From positions 1-60,835 of the forward strand of contig NZ_QUWV01000013.1 of assembly GCF_003403295.1 (NCBI RefSeq): a stretch of DNA of 60,835 bases, written 5' to 3'. This DNA is from Komagataeibacter melaceti (GTDB lineage Bacteria; Pseudomonadota; Alphaproteobacteria; Acetobacterales; Acetobacteraceae). Below the pieces are notes generated by a model. That model was not told the origin of the DNA and did no database searches. It saw only the letters and a list, made by a program, of their open reading frames with translations. Below, one piece after another: positions 28,052-37,757 of the stretch (positions are counted from its first letter, which is position 1; every line of letters begins with the position of its first letter). The translations under genes and the position numbers were made by a program.

Positions 28052-28909
28052 ATGCGTGATTTCCGTCATGACATTTCCGCCCTTGCGCTCAATACCGCAA
28101 CGCTTGGCCATAACGTGGCGGGGGCCGGGGCTGGCTGGTCGCCGGAACGGACCATGGATGCCTGTGTGGCGCGCGGCATTGGCGGGATCGTGCTGTGGCG
28201 CAGGGAGGTCGCGGGGCGGGAAGCGGCCGTTGCCGCCCATGCGCGTGCTGTCGGCATAAAGGTGGTCGGCCTGTGTCGCGCGCCGTTCTTGGTGGGGCCA
28301 CTTGCGCCGGTACGGCGGGACGACGTGGTGGATGATTTCCGTGCAGCGATTGACCAGACGGCGGAGCTGGGTGCTGACATCCTGACCATTGTGGTCGGTG
28401 GCGTACAGCCGGGAACGAAGGGTGTGGCCACCAGCCTTGGCCTTGTGGCGGAATATGTCGCAACGGCAGCGTCCTATGCGGCGGCGGCGGGTGTCAGGCT
28501 GGCGCTGGAACCGCTGCATCCCGTCTATGGCGGGGATCGCTCCTGCCTGACAACCACGCGCGATGCGCTGGATATGTGCGACCAGATCAATGCGGAAAAT
28601 CTGGGCGTGGCGATCGATGTCTATCATGTCTGGTGGGATACCGACCTGCCACGCCAGCTTGCGCGCGCGGGCAGGCGTATCTTCGGGTTTCATCTGTGTG
28701 ATTGGCTGGCCCATACGACGGATGTGCTGCTTGACCGTGGCATGATGGGCGATGGCGTGGCCGATATCGCCACTATTCGCGCAGCGGTGGAACAGGCCGG
28801 GTATGACGGCATGTGCGAGGTCGAAATCTTCTCCGCAACCAACTGGTGGAAGCGTGACCCGGCGGAGGTTCTGGACGTGATGGTCGAACGCTTCCGCACG
28901 GTATGCTGA
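28052..28909 (+). CDS. Sugar phosphate isomerase/epimerase-like TIM barrel
   Basis: 285 aa. AP-endonuclease-2/xylose-isomerase-like fold as in IolE, IolI and hydroxypyruvate isomerase. Potential metal ligands follow the family pattern: LALEPLHP (Glu), AIDVYHVWW (Asp/His), FHLCDW (His/Asp) and CEVEIFS (Glu). It starts 1 nt after the stop of the DUF993 gene. DUF993 and this type of barrel are often neighbours in other bacteria, so they probably act in one pathway. Isomerase, epimerase or dehydratase activity is possible. Confidence 0.85.
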   Translation: MRDFRHDISALALNTATLGHNVAGAGAGWSPERTMDACVARGIGGIVLWRREVAGREAAVAAHARAVGIKVVGLCRAPFLVGPLAPVRRDDVVDDFRAAIDQTAELGADILTIVVGGVQPGTKGVATSLGLVAEYVATAASYAAAAGVRLALEPLHPVYGGDRSCLTTTRDALDMCDQINAENLGVAIDVYHVWWDTDLPRQLARAGRRIFGFHLCDWLAHTTDVLLDRGMMGDGVADIATIRAAVEQAGYDGMCEVEIFSATNWWKRDPAEVLDVMVERFRTVC

Positions 28910-28924
28910 ATCTGCGAGGAAACC

Positions 28925-29686
28925 ATGAAAATCCTTGTCCCGGTAAAGCGTGTGATCGACTACAACGTGAAGGTCCGTGTCCGCATGGATGGTTCCGGGG
29001 TCGATCTGGCGAATGTCAGGATGTCCCTGAACCCGTTTGACGAGATCGCGGTGGAAGAGGCGGTCCGGCTGAAGGAAAGGGGCATCGCCTCCGAGGTCAT
29101 TGTCGTTTCCATCGGGGTGGCGCAGGCAAGGGACGTGCTGCGCACCGCGCTGGCCATGGGCGCTGACCGCGCGATCCTGATCGAGGCGACAGTGGATGTG
29201 AACCACGATATCGAGCCCCTGGCCGTGGCGAAGATCCTTGCGCGCATTGTCCGGCAGGAAAGCCCCGATCTGGTCATTGCGGGCAAGCAGGCCATTGATA
29301 ACGACATGAATGCAACGGGGCAGATGCTTGCGGGCCTGCTGGGCTGGGGGCAGGCGACCTTTGCCTCGGCCCTCCAGATCGTGGACGGGAACGCCATCGT
29401 CACACGGGAGGTGGATGGGGGGCTGCAGACCATCCGCGTTCGCCTGCCTGCGGTCATGACTGCTGACCTGCGGCTGAATGAACCGCGCTATGTCTCCCTG
29501 CCCAACATCATGAAAGCGAAGAAAAAGCCGCTGGAGGAACACGCCCTCGCCAGTCTGGGCATTGACGCCAGCCCCCGGCTGAAGGTGGTGCGCACGGTCG
29601 AGCCACCCCAGCGCGGCGCTGGCGCGCGCGTGGCGTCGGTTGATGAACTGATAGAGAAACTGAAAAACGAAGCGGGGGTCATCTGA
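28925..29686 (+). CDS. etfB: Electron transfer flavoprotein beta subunit
   Basis: 253 aa. It forms with EtfA the heterodimer that accepts electrons from acyl-CoA dehydrogenases. The beginning [20 protein letters not shown] and the following [16 protein letters not shown] are characteristic, as is the ETF-beta recognition stretch [17 protein letters not shown] strong GAGGAAA ribosome site precedes the ATG. Its stop overlaps the EtfA start (TGATG). Placement in the acyl-CoA dehydrogenase operon suggests a dedicated ETF. ETF-ubiquinone oxidoreductase is not in the window. Confidence 0.93.
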   Translation: MKILVPVKRVIDYNVKVRVRMDGSGVDLANVRMSLNPFDEIAVEEAVRLKERGIASEVIVVSIGVAQARDVLRTALAMGADRAILIEATVDVNHDIEPLAVAKILARIVRQESPDLVIAGKQAIDNDMNATGQMLAGLLGWGQATFASALQIVDGNAIVTREVDGGLQTIRVRLPAVMTADLRLNEPRYVSLPNIMKAKKKPLEEHALASLGIDASPRLKVVRTVEPPQRGAGARVASVDELIEKLKNEAGVI

Positions 29687-30621
29687 TGTCTGTTCTGCTG
29701 CTTGCCGAAGTCAATAACGGGCACCTGGTGGTCGATGCGGTGGCGAAAGCCCTGTCCGCGCTAGCCCCGCTTGGGGACGGGATCGATGTCCTCGTCATGG
29801 TGGGGGAAGGCGACAGTGCGGCGCGGCAGGCCGCGCGGCTGGATGGTGTGCGGCGCGTGCTGCTGGCGCAGGGGGATATGCTGGCCCATGGGCTGGCCGA
29901 GCCTGCGGCGGCACTCATTGCGTCCCTTGCCGCCGGTTACACCCATATCGCGGCGCCAGCCACGGCATGTTTCAGGAACATCCTGCCCCGTGCCGCCGCG
30001 TTGCTTGATGTCATGGTGATAACGGATGTCATTGCCATACGGGATGCCGCGACATTTGATCGCCCTGTTTACGCGGGCAACGCCGTGCAGACCGTCGTAT
30101 CAGATGACCCGATCAGGCTCCTGACCATACGGACCTCGGTATTCCATGCGGTGGGAGAGGAAAAGGGAGAGGCCGCACCGATCGAGGCCGTGCCCACGGT
30201 GCCCGATCCGCAGCTTTCCACATGGGTTGAGGACAGCACGGTTGTATCGGAACGGCCCGAACTGACATCGGCGCGGGTGGTTGTATCGGGCGGGCGTGGG
30301 GTTGGTTCGCGCGAACGGTTTGGCGATATCGTGAAACTGGCCGACAGGATCGGGGCGGCCGTGGGCGCAAGCCGTGCGGCGGTGGACCTTGGATACGCAC
30401 CCAATGACTGGCAGGTGGGGCAGACGGGCAAGGTTGTCGCGCCCGACCTGTATTTTGCGGTCGGTATTTCCGGCGCGATCCAGCACCTGGCCGGAATGAA
30501 GGATTCCCGGGTCATTGTCGCCATCAACAAGGATGCGGATGCCCCCATTTTCAGGGTGGCCGATTACGCGCTGGTCGGGGATCTCTTTTCCATCGTGCCC
30601 GAGCTTACGGCAAAACTGTAA
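29686..30621 (+). CDS. etfA: Electron transfer flavoprotein alpha subunit
   Basis: 311 aa. FAD-binding partner of EtfB. The conserved C-terminal signature GQTGKVVAPDLYFAVGISG followed by IQHLAGMKDS and AINKDADAPIFRVADY is intact, and VVSGGRGVGSRE precedes it. It ends the acyl-CoA dehydrogenase operon, 178 bp before the aldo/keto reductase. Confidence 0.94.
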   Translation: MSVLLLAEVNNGHLVVDAVAKALSALAPLGDGIDVLVMVGEGDSAARQAARLDGVRRVLLAQGDMLAHGLAEPAAALIASLAAGYTHIAAPATACFRNILPRAAALLDVMVITDVIAIRDAATFDRPVYAGNAVQTVVSDDPIRLLTIRTSVFHAVGEEKGEAAPIEAVPTVPDPQLSTWVEDSTVVSERPELTSARVVVSGGRGVGSRERFGDIVKLADRIGAAVGASRAAVDLGYAPNDWQVGQTGKVVAPDLYFAVGISGAIQHLAGMKDSRVIVAINKDADAPIFRVADYALVGDLFSIVPELTAKL

Positions 30622-30799
30622 GCAGGCTTACGGCCGGAATACTTGGCGGGGAGCAAACTGCACAGAATAATTCATGCCCATTTTCCTGTGAGGATGAAAC
30701 GTAAGCAGGGGTTATGGGGTTTATACAGGAATGACAGCCGTCCAGAAAAAGAAGCCACGGCAGATAGCACGGCGTGGCGCAAGAACAGGATGACAGGCT

Positions 30800-31843
30800 A
30801 TGAACCCTGATGAAAAACATAGGTTTGGCCGTTGTGATTTTGACGTAACGGCCTTTGCTTTCGGAACCGCGCCGCTTGGCAACTTCATGCGCGAAGTGGA
30901 TGAAGGCGTTGCCGGGGACATGATCCGCCACGCATGGGATGCGGGCATCCGGTTCTATGATACCGCGCCCATGTATGGCCACGGGCTTGCGGAACTGCGG
31001 CTGGGGCATGCGCTGCGGTGGAAAAACCGCGATGATTTCGTGGTTGCGTCCAAGGTGGGGCGTGTCCTGCATGCTGGCAGGCGTGCGGATATTGATTTCA
31101 CGCCGTGGAACAACGCAGCCCCCAACACCATGGATTTTGACTACAGCTATGACGGGACGATGCGTGCGTTTGAAGATTCGCTGCAACGTCTCGCGCTGGA
31201 GCGGATTGATATTATCTTCATCCACGACATCGACCGCTTCACCCATGGTGAAAACCAGCCCGAAGTCTTCCGGCAGGCCATGGATGGATGCTGGCGCGCC
31301 CTGGAACGGCTACGTGATGAGGGTGCCGTCAGGGCCATCGGGGTGGGGGTGAATGAATGGGAGGTATGTTACGAAGCCATCCGGCAGCATGATTTTGACT
31401 GCTGCCTGCTGGCCGGGCGCTACACATTGCTGGAGCAGGATGCGCTTGACCGGTTCCTGCCGCTGTGTGAACGCCAGGGCGTGGCGGTTGTGGTAGGTGG
31501 CGGGTTTAATTCAGGCATACTCGCCACCGGCGCGGTTGCGGGGGCAAAGTACAATTACGCGCCCGCGCCCGACCATATCATGAAACGTGTTGCCCGGATC
31601 GAGGCGGTGTGTCGGGAATATGATGTTCCGCTCCCCGCTGCTGCCCTCCAGTTCGTGGTGGCGCATCCCGCCATTCCTACATTCTGTGCTGGCACGCGCA
31701 ATATCGCGCAGCTTGAGCAGAACCTTGGCTGGTTCCGTTATCCTATCCCTGCGGAATTCTGGGGCGCGCTGAAGGAACGTGGGCTATTGCGCGTGGATGC
31801 GCCCGTGCCGCAACACGACCTTGCCCATGATGTTTCCCGATAA
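30800..31843 (+). CDS. Aldo/keto reductase, aldose-dehydrogenase type
   Basis: 347 aa. NAD(P)-dependent (beta/alpha)8 oxidoreductase. The catalytic tetrad is visible: Asp and Tyr in FYDTAPMYGHG, Lys in VVASKVGR and His in IFIHDIDRF. The sequence resembles the D-threo-aldose 1-dehydrogenase / L-fucose dehydrogenase / pyridoxal 4-dehydrogenase branch. These oxidise an aldose or cyclic hemiacetal to a lactone. It stands alone between the etf genes and the ABC genes. If the lactone branch applies, it would be the first oxidation of the imported sugar-like compound; substrate is not determined. Confidence 0.88.
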   Translation: MNPDEKHRFGRCDFDVTAFAFGTAPLGNFMREVDEGVAGDMIRHAWDAGIRFYDTAPMYGHGLAELRLGHALRWKNRDDFVVASKVGRVLHAGRRADIDFTPWNNAAPNTMDFDYSYDGTMRAFEDSLQRLALERIDIIFIHDIDRFTHGENQPEVFRQAMDGCWRALERLRDEGAVRAIGVGVNEWEVCYEAIRQHDFDCCLLAGRYTLLEQDALDRFLPLCERQGVAVVVGGGFNSGILATGAVAGAKYNYAPAPDHIMKRVARIEAVCREYDVPLPAAALQFVVAHPAIPTFCAGTRNIAQLEQNLGWFRYPIPAEFWGALKERGLLRVDAPVPQHDLAHDVSR

Positions 31844-31861
31844 TGTAGCGCGTATAATTGT

Positions 31862-31873
31862 AACTATCTGGTT
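31862..31873 (-). promoter_or_regulatory. Candidate TetR operator of the ABC transporter operon
   Basis: On the minus strand the element is AACCAGATAGTT, identical over 12 nt to the site at 38595 and followed by ACA. It is 73 nt upstream of the binding-protein start at 31946. Confidence 0.6.
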
Positions 31874-31945
31874 CGATACCAAGAGCGTCGTAAAACATGC
31901 CGGACATAACGGCATTTTCCCAAACAAGACGTCCCGGAGACAGAT

Positions 31946-33040
31946 ATGTCGTTCATCAAGGAGTATGTGGAGCGGCAGACGCTCCACCGGCGTAACCTCC
32001 TGCTCATGTCGGCCTACGGGCTGTGCGGGGCGGTGCTGGGTGCTGCGGCCGGGCCGGGCCGGGCAGGGGCCGTAACTGCCAACCCCCGGATTGCGTGGAG
32101 CTACCGCGACCGGACAAATCCGTACTGGAATGCCATCGTATCGGGGGGCAATGCCTTTGTCCGGAGCCTTGGCATGCCCGAAAGCGCCCTGATCAACCTG
32201 ATAAATGAAGGCTCGAGTGAAAAGTCACTGGCCGATATCCAGTCTCTGCTTTCACGCTATGGCAGTGGTGTCGCGCTGGCGGTGGACCCGAACGATATGC
32301 CCAACTGCCGCCCCGTGGTCGAGGCGGTCAGCAAGGCAGGGGCCTATGTTTCCACCATCTGGAACAAGACCGATGACCTGCACCCGTGGGATTTTGGCGA
32401 TAATTACGTATCGCACATGACATGGTCCGATGTCGGCCCGTCCGAGCAGACCGCCCGCGTGCTGTTCGACGCCATGGGGGGCAAGGGCGGCGTCGTGCAT
32501 CTGGGTGGCATCGCCTCGAACAATCCGGCGATCGAGCGCCTTGCGGGGTTCCGCAATGCGCTGAAGGCCTATCCGAACATCCAGTTGCTGGCCGTGCAGG
32601 CGGCCGACTGGGATACGCAGAAGGCCAATCAGGTCATGTCGGGCTTCCTTACGCGCTATGGGGATTCAATCAAGGGCGTGCACTGCGCCAGTGACACCAT
32701 GGCCTATGGCGTGATCGAGGCCCTGCGTGCCGAAGGGATCGAGGACATGCCCGTCGTATCCTATGACGGCAACCCCCAGGCGGTGGAACTGGTGACACAG
32801 GGCAAGATTCTGGCCACCGTTTTCACCAATCCCTACTGGGCGGGGGGAATTACGGCAGCACTGGCCTATTACGCTGCGACCGGGGCATTCAAGCCATCGG
32901 CGGAACCGCACGAACACCGTGAATTCCTTGGCCCCACCATCCTGGTCACGACCAAAGATGCACGTGAGTTCAAGGCCAGGTATATCGACACCAACCCGCA
33001 ATACGACTGGAAGAACTTCTGGGCGCTGGCCAGTAAGTAA
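31946..33040 (+). CDS. Sugar ABC transporter periplasmic binding protein
   Basis: 364 aa. Ribose-binding-protein-like (type I periplasmic fold). An N-terminal RR followed by a hydrophobic region (NLLLMSAYGLCGAVLGAAAG) is a Tat- or Sec-type signal. The mature protein has ligand-domain landmarks NPYWNAIVSGGNAF, VHCASDTMAYGVIEALRAEG, PVVSYDGNPQAVELV and the hinge-like IVTTKDAREF. GGAGA lies 5 nt before ATG. It is the first gene of a four-gene importer operon, with an alcohol dehydrogenase attached at the end. Ligand unknown; the fold binds sugars, polyols and autoinducer-like compounds. Confidence 0.9.
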   Translation: MSFIKEYVERQTLHRRNLLLMSAYGLCGAVLGAAAGPGRAGAVTANPRIAWSYRDRTNPYWNAIVSGGNAFVRSLGMPESALINLINEGSSEKSLADIQSLLSRYGSGVALAVDPNDMPNCRPVVEAVSKAGAYVSTIWNKTDDLHPWDFGDNYVSHMTWSDVGPSEQTARVLFDAMGGKGGVVHLGGIASNNPAIERLAGFRNALKAYPNIQLLAVQAADWDTQKANQVMSGFLTRYGDSIKGVHCASDTMAYGVIEALRAEGIEDMPVVSYDGNPQAVELVTQGKILATVFTNPYWAGGITAALAYYAATGAFKPSAEPHEHREFLGPTILVTTKDAREFKARYIDTNPQYDWKNFWALASK

Positions 33041-33085
33041 AACAATAATAAAAATCACTTCTGAAAATGGAACGAGGCTGGATCA

Positions 33086-34051
33086 ATGAACAGGTTCCTG
33101 GCCATGGATGCCCTCAGGAAATGGGTGCCGCTTCTCGTGCTTGTGGGGTTGTGCCTGTTTTTTACGGTGGTCAATCCCAACTTCCTCTCGCTGCGCAACT
33201 TCGCCCGCATCGCCATTTCCGCCACGCCTGCGCTCATGGTTGCGGTCGGGGTGACGTTTGTCATCCTGATGGGGTCGATCGACCTGTCCATGGAGGGGAC
33301 GGTCGCGGTCTGCGCGGTGCTGTTCGCGCTTGCGCTCAACGCGCTTGGCGGTTCGATTGCCGGGTGGGGGTGGGTGGCCATTCCGGGTGCGCTGCTGGTT
33401 GGCGCGGCACTGGGGGCAGTGAATGGCATGGTGCATGTCATGCTCAGGATTCCGTCCTTCATGGCCAGCCTTTCGCTGGGGTTTGTGGGGATCGGGCTGT
33501 CACTGCTGATTACGGGCGGCAACCGGATACTGATTGATGATCCGCTTTTCCGCTCCCTGCTGACGGTGCGGGTCTGGGGCTTTCCCCTCATGGCCTATGC
33601 AGCGCTGGGCTGCCTGCTGGTGGCGTGGTTCATTCAGGACCACACCACCATGGGGCGCAATTTCTATGCCGTGGGCGGGGCGGAGGATCTGGCGCGGGCA
33701 TCCGGGCTGGATGTGGGGCGGCTGCGCATTATCGGCTTTGTGCTGGCGGGTGTGTTCTATGCGCTGGGCGCGATCTTCGCGGTGGCGCGGCTTGGCATTG
33801 CCGAGACCGAGACGGGCCGCAATTTCATGTTCATGTCCATCACCTCGGTCGTGGTGGGGGGAACCGCGCTGCGGGGCGGGGCCGGTGGCGTGTGGAACAC
33901 GCTGGTGGGCGTGCTGATCGTGAATGTCATCGGCAACGGCATGGTCGTGATCGGGCTGGCTGACTACTTCCAGGACGGTGTTCTCGGGCTTCTGGTCATT
34001 GCCGCGGTCTATCTGTCCACCAACCGGCAGTCCCTCTCATTCGTAAAGTAG
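33086..34051 (+). CDS. Sugar ABC transporter permease 1
   Basis: 321 aa. RbsC-type inner-membrane permease with about 8-10 transmembrane segments. Family features are GVTFVILMGSIDLSMEGTVA, GRNFYAVGGAEDLARASG (the cytoplasmic coupling loop) and GGTALRGGAGGVWNTLVG. It pairs with a second, non-identical permease three genes on, so the channel is probably a heterodimer, whereas many ribose-type systems use one permease twice. Confidence 0.92.
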   Translation: MNRFLAMDALRKWVPLLVLVGLCLFFTVVNPNFLSLRNFARIAISATPALMVAVGVTFVILMGSIDLSMEGTVAVCAVLFALALNALGGSIAGWGWVAIPGALLVGAALGAVNGMVHVMLRIPSFMASLSLGFVGIGLSLLITGGNRILIDDPLFRSLLTVRVWGFPLMAYAALGCLLVAWFIQDHTTMGRNFYAVGGAEDLARASGLDVGRLRIIGFVLAGVFYALGAIFAVARLGIAETETGRNFMFMSITSVVVGGTALRGGAGGVWNTLVGVLIVNVIGNGMVVIGLADYFQDGVLGLLVIAAVYLSTNRQSLSFVK

Positions 34052-34057
34052 AATGTC

Positions 34058-35563
34058 ATGTTCGAGCTGAAGAATGTCGAAAAGCGCTATATGGGCGTGC
34101 ATGTGCTCAAGGGCGTGGATTTCCGTATTGATGATGGGGAGATCATCGGCCTGGTGGGGGAAAACGGCGCGGGCAAGTCCACCCTGATGAAGGTGATGTA
34201 CGGCGCGGTCCAGCATGATGCCGGGAGCGTGCTGGTGGATGGCGCGGCCGTGAATTTCCGCAGCCCGCGTGATGCCATGAAGATGGGCGTGGGCATGGTG
34301 TACCAGGAACAGTCCCTGATCCCCAACCTTACGGTCATGGAAAACATCTTTCTGGGCTTTGAAAAACCCTTTGTCCGGTTCGGCGCGATCAGGTGGAAGA
34401 AGATGGCGCAGGCCGCGCGCAGGCAACTGGCCAAGGTGAAGCTGGACATTGACCCGGCCACCATTACATCGCACCTGACCTTCGCCCAGCGCCAGCTTGT
34501 GGAACTGGCCAAGGTCCTCGCGCTTGAAGAACGGGTGGAGGGCAGGCTTGTCATCCTGCTGGATGAGCCGACATCCGTCCTGTCGCGTGATGAGATCGAC
34601 CTGCTGTTCAGCGTGGTGCGGGCGCTGCGCAGGCGGGCTTCGTTCATATTCGTCTCCCATCGGCTGGATGAAATCATTGACCTGTCCGACCGCATCTATG
34701 TGCTCAAGGACGGGTCGGTCGTGGATGTCCTTGACGCAAGGCACGCCGATATCGGCACCATCCAGAAGAAAATGGTCGGTCGCGACATCAACACCGAATA
34801 TTACCGAGAGGACAGGCAGGCCCCGTATGATGAGGACAAGGTCCTGCTGGAACTCGACCATGTCAGGATTGCCGGGCGCGGTAACGATGTTTCCCTCAGG
34901 CTCCATGCGGGTGAGGTGCTTGCCCTTGTCGGGGTGGAGGGATCAGGCCGGGAGCCGATCCTGCGCACGATATTCGGCATGCTGAAACCCGAAAAGGGCA
35001 CGCTGCGCATACGTGGCGAGCCGATGCGCGCCTTCAGCCCCGCGCGCAGTGTCGCCCATGGCGTGGGCTACGTGCCCCGGGAGCGCAAGGTCGAGGGGAT
35101 CGCGAGCGGCATGAACGTGTTTGAGAACATGACCCTGTCGCAGATGCGGAACTATTCAAGGGGTGGTGTTCTCGATATCGGGGCCGAACGGGCGCTGGCG
35201 CGTGAATGGATCGGGAAGCTCTCCATCAAGGTGCCATCCGAATACGCGGATTGCGGCAACCTGTCAGGGGGCAACCAGCAGAAGGTCGTGCTGGCGAAAT
35301 GGCGTAGCGGCGGCTCGGAAATCATTCTGCTCGACCACCCCACGCGTGGCCTCGACATCGGGGCGAAGGTGGATGTGTACGGCATGATCCGTGACATGTC
35401 CGCCGCGGGCGTGGGGATCATCCTGGTCGCGGATACGCTGGAAGAGGCCATTGGCCTCAGTCACACCATTGCTGTCATAAAAGACGGGGAAATCAGGAAA
35501 TGGTTCAACTGTCAGCCGGGCGCAAAGCCGTCCCTTTACGATCTCATCCAGCACATGGTGTGA
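34058..35563 (+). CDS. Sugar ABC transporter ATPase, two fused nucleotide-binding domains
   Basis: 501 aa. The N-terminal domain has Walker A GENGAGKST (about 39-47) and Walker B with catalytic Glu in ILLDEPTSVLS, but its signature motif is degenerate (LTFAQRQ where LSxGxQ is expected). The C-terminal domain has an intact signature (NLSGGNQQKVVLAKW), a degenerate Walker A (GVEGSGREP) and LLDHPTRGLD, with His in place of the usual catalytic Glu. One complete composite ATP site can therefore form (Walker A/B of domain 1 with the signature of domain 2). The asymmetry goes beyond that of the classical ribose-type ATPase. The stop overlaps the GTG start of permease 2. Confidence 0.92.
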   Translation: MFELKNVEKRYMGVHVLKGVDFRIDDGEIIGLVGENGAGKSTLMKVMYGAVQHDAGSVLVDGAAVNFRSPRDAMKMGVGMVYQEQSLIPNLTVMENIFLGFEKPFVRFGAIRWKKMAQAARRQLAKVKLDIDPATITSHLTFAQRQLVELAKVLALEERVEGRLVILLDEPTSVLSRDEIDLLFSVVRALRRRASFIFVSHRLDEIIDLSDRIYVLKDGSVVDVLDARHADIGTIQKKMVGRDINTEYYREDRQAPYDEDKVLLELDHVRIAGRGNDVSLRLHAGEVLALVGVEGSGREPILRTIFGMLKPEKGTLRIRGEPMRAFSPARSVAHGVGYVPRERKVEGIASGMNVFENMTLSQMRNYSRGGVLDIGAERALAREWIGKLSIKVPSEYADCGNLSGGNQQKVVLAKWRSGGSEIILLDHPTRGLDIGAKVDVYGMIRDMSAAGVGIILVADTLEEAIGLSHTIAVIKDGEIRKWFNCQPGAKPSLYDLIQHMV

Positions 35564-36516
35564 GTGGCGATCTGACCCTGACCGAACGGATGCGGCGTCA
35601 TTTCCCGTGGATCACGCTGGTCAGCGTGCTGCTGGTGGTGGGGATGAAGGACATCAATTTCCTTGCCCCGGAAAATCTGGTCAATCTGGCGTCCGATTTC
35701 GTGCCGCTGCTCATCATGGCCGTGGGCATGACCTTTGTCATCTATATTGGCGGCATAGACCTGTCTTCCCAGTCCATCGCCAATATGGCGACCGTGCTGG
35801 CCACCATTTCCCTGCCGGCTCTTGGTGTCGGCGCGGGACTGCTGGTGATCGTGGCGGGCCTTGTGGCCGGCGCGGTGTCGGGCGTGGTGACGACGCGGCT
35901 GAAGGTGCCTTCCTTCATTTCCACGCTGGCCGTGGGCGGGATCGCACTATCTGTAGGGCAGTATGCATCGGGCCAGCAGGCGCTGCATATGGACATGGCG
36001 CAGCGGCTGCATGCCTTTGGCTGGCTGGTGGGGCAGACGGCGGGCATTCCGCATGCCCTTGTGCTGGCGCTTCTGATCGTCGCAGCCGCGTGGTTCATCC
36101 AGGTACGGATGGTGCCGGGGCGGACATTCAAGGCGATTGGCGCGGCCGAGCCTGCCGTTATTGCCTCGGGCATCCGTGCGGAGCGGTACAGGGTTCTTGC
36201 CTTTGCACTGTCCGGCATGTTCGCGGCTCTTGCGGGGCTGGTGTTTTCGGTCCGGCTGTCCGGCGGTTCCCCCACATTGGCGGAGGGGTTCCTGCTGCCC
36301 GCCATCGTGGCCGTTCTTGTGGGCGGCACGCCACTGACCGGCGGCGTGGGCGGTGTGCTGAATACCCTGATCGGGACCATGATCGTCGCAGTGGTGCGCG
36401 CCAGCATGATCTATTTCAGTATTCCGGCAACCGGCCAGCAGATTTTCTTCGGCGTGGTCCTGATCATCGCAATCGCGACAACAATAGACCGCTCAAAAAT
36501 GCGGATCGTAAAATAA
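35560..36516 (+). CDS. Sugar ABC transporter permease 2
   Basis: 318 aa with GTG 35560 as start, overlapping the ATPase stop (GTGA); an ATG at 35590 is an alternative. RbsC-type permease with GMTFVIYIGGIDLSSQSIAN, GRTFKAIGAAEPAVIASGIR and GGTPLTGGVGGVLNTLIG, and about 8-10 membrane segments. It is clearly diverged from permease 1, so this is not a recent duplication. Confidence 0.9.
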   Translation: MSGDLTLTERMRRHFPWITLVSVLLVVGMKDINFLAPENLVNLASDFVPLLIMAVGMTFVIYIGGIDLSSQSIANMATVLATISLPALGVGAGLLVIVAGLVAGAVSGVVTTRLKVPSFISTLAVGGIALSVGQYASGQQALHMDMAQRLHAFGWLVGQTAGIPHALVLALLIVAAAWFIQVRMVPGRTFKAIGAAEPAVIASGIRAERYRVLAFALSGMFAALAGLVFSVRLSGGSPTLAEGFLLPAIVAVLVGGTPLTGGVGGVLNTLIGTMIVAVVRASMIYFSIPATGQQIFFGVVLIIAIATTIDRSKMRIVK

Positions 36517-36529
36517 TGGGAGAGGCATA

Positions 36530-37564
36530 ATGGAAACCATGCAGGCCGCCGTGCTGGTCGCCCCCGGCCATTTCGAGGTCAGGGACGTGCCCATACCCGA
36601 AACCGGGCCTGATGACGTGCTGGTAAAGGTGGAGCGCTGCGGAATCTGCGGCACCGATGTCCATATATTCCAGGGGCATTACGTGGCGGACAGGCTGCCG
36701 CTCATCCCGGGGCATGAGTTCAGCGGAACGCTGGCGCGTCTGGGCGCGCGGGTTACGGGGCTGCAGGTGGGGCAGAGGGTGGTGGCGGACATCAATGTCG
36801 GCTGTGGCCACTGTTACTTCTGCCGCCGCAACGAGATCCTGAACTGTAGCGAGGTCAGCCAGATCGGCATCCATCGTGATGGCGGTTTTGCCCAGTATGT
36901 CCGTGTTCCCGCCCGGCAGATCATTCCTGCCCCGCAGGATACGGCAGCCGAGGTGCTGGCCCTGACCGAACCCGTGGCCTGCGTGGTCCGTGCGGCGCGC
37001 AAGGCGGGGGCCACCTTTGGCCAGTCCGTGGTGGTGCTGGGGGCAGGGCCGGTCGGTAACCTGCACATCCAGATGATGCGGCTGATCGGGGCGGCGCCGG
37101 TCATTGCCGTTGAACTCTCCCCCGAACGCGCGGACCTTGCGGCACGGGCGGGGGCGGATGTCGTCATTACCGATCCGGCGCAGATGACGGATGTCGTGAA
37201 AATGCATACGGGTGGCCGGGGCGCGGATATCGTGATTGAAAGCATCGGTTCACCCGCGCTGTACGCCCGCGCGTTTGACCTGATCCGGCCCGGTGGCCAT
37301 GTCGCGGCCTTTGGTATTACCGGCCCCGATGACACTGTCCCGCTGAAGATACTGGACATGATCCTTAAGGAAAATTCGATAAAGGGGTCGGTGGCCGGGA
37401 TGGGTCAGGACATGCATGACGCCCTGACCCTGCTGACACATGGCCGTTTTCAGGTGGACGCCTTTACACGCGCCATTGTACCGCTTGAGCGGATACAGCA
37501 GGCATTTGATACGTTGAAAGACAGACCTGAAATCCTGAAAGTCCAGATCGCGCCGCCTGCCTGA
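36530..37564 (+). CDS. Zinc-dependent alcohol/polyol dehydrogenase (MDR family)
   Basis: 344 aa. Catalytic zinc ligands: C37 (RCGICGTD), H62 and E63 (GHEFSG). The structural zinc lobe has four Cys (GCGHCYFCRRNEILNC). The NAD motif is VVLGAGPVGN at about 165. The overall sequence is like sorbitol/threonine dehydrogenases. GGAGAGG precedes the ATG and only 13 nt separate it from the permease gene, so it belongs to the transport operon and probably acts on the imported compound or its first product. Confidence 0.92.
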   Translation: METMQAAVLVAPGHFEVRDVPIPETGPDDVLVKVERCGICGTDVHIFQGHYVADRLPLIPGHEFSGTLARLGARVTGLQVGQRVVADINVGCGHCYFCRRNEILNCSEVSQIGIHRDGGFAQYVRVPARQIIPAPQDTAAEVLALTEPVACVVRAARKAGATFGQSVVVLGAGPVGNLHIQMMRLIGAAPVIAVELSPERADLAARAGADVVITDPAQMTDVVKMHTGGRGADIVIESIGSPALYARAFDLIRPGGHVAAFGITGPDDTVPLKILDMILKENSIKGSVAGMGQDMHDALTLLTHGRFQVDAFTRAIVPLERIQQAFDTLKDRPEILKVQIAPPA

Positions 37565-37757
37565 AAAACAGGAACGTAGTGACATAAAGCAGCAGGCCCG
37601 ATGCCCGCCGGTGATGTATCCGGTATGGACGCTGGAGGTTTTCATGGCAGGTAAATGCCTTGTTACTTAGGGTGCGACAGGCTAACAGGAGGGGCATCGG
37701 GGCGTATATTCCGCCAGCCACTGCCAGCCCGGGCCCGTATCAGCCCAAGGAGAAACC

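Noticed and set aside
22772-30621. Carnitine-type pathway (caiA with fixAB-like ETF) or choline oxidation
   Set aside because: No CaiB, CaiD, CaiT, BetI or betaine transporter is present, and the neighbours are sugar-type genes.
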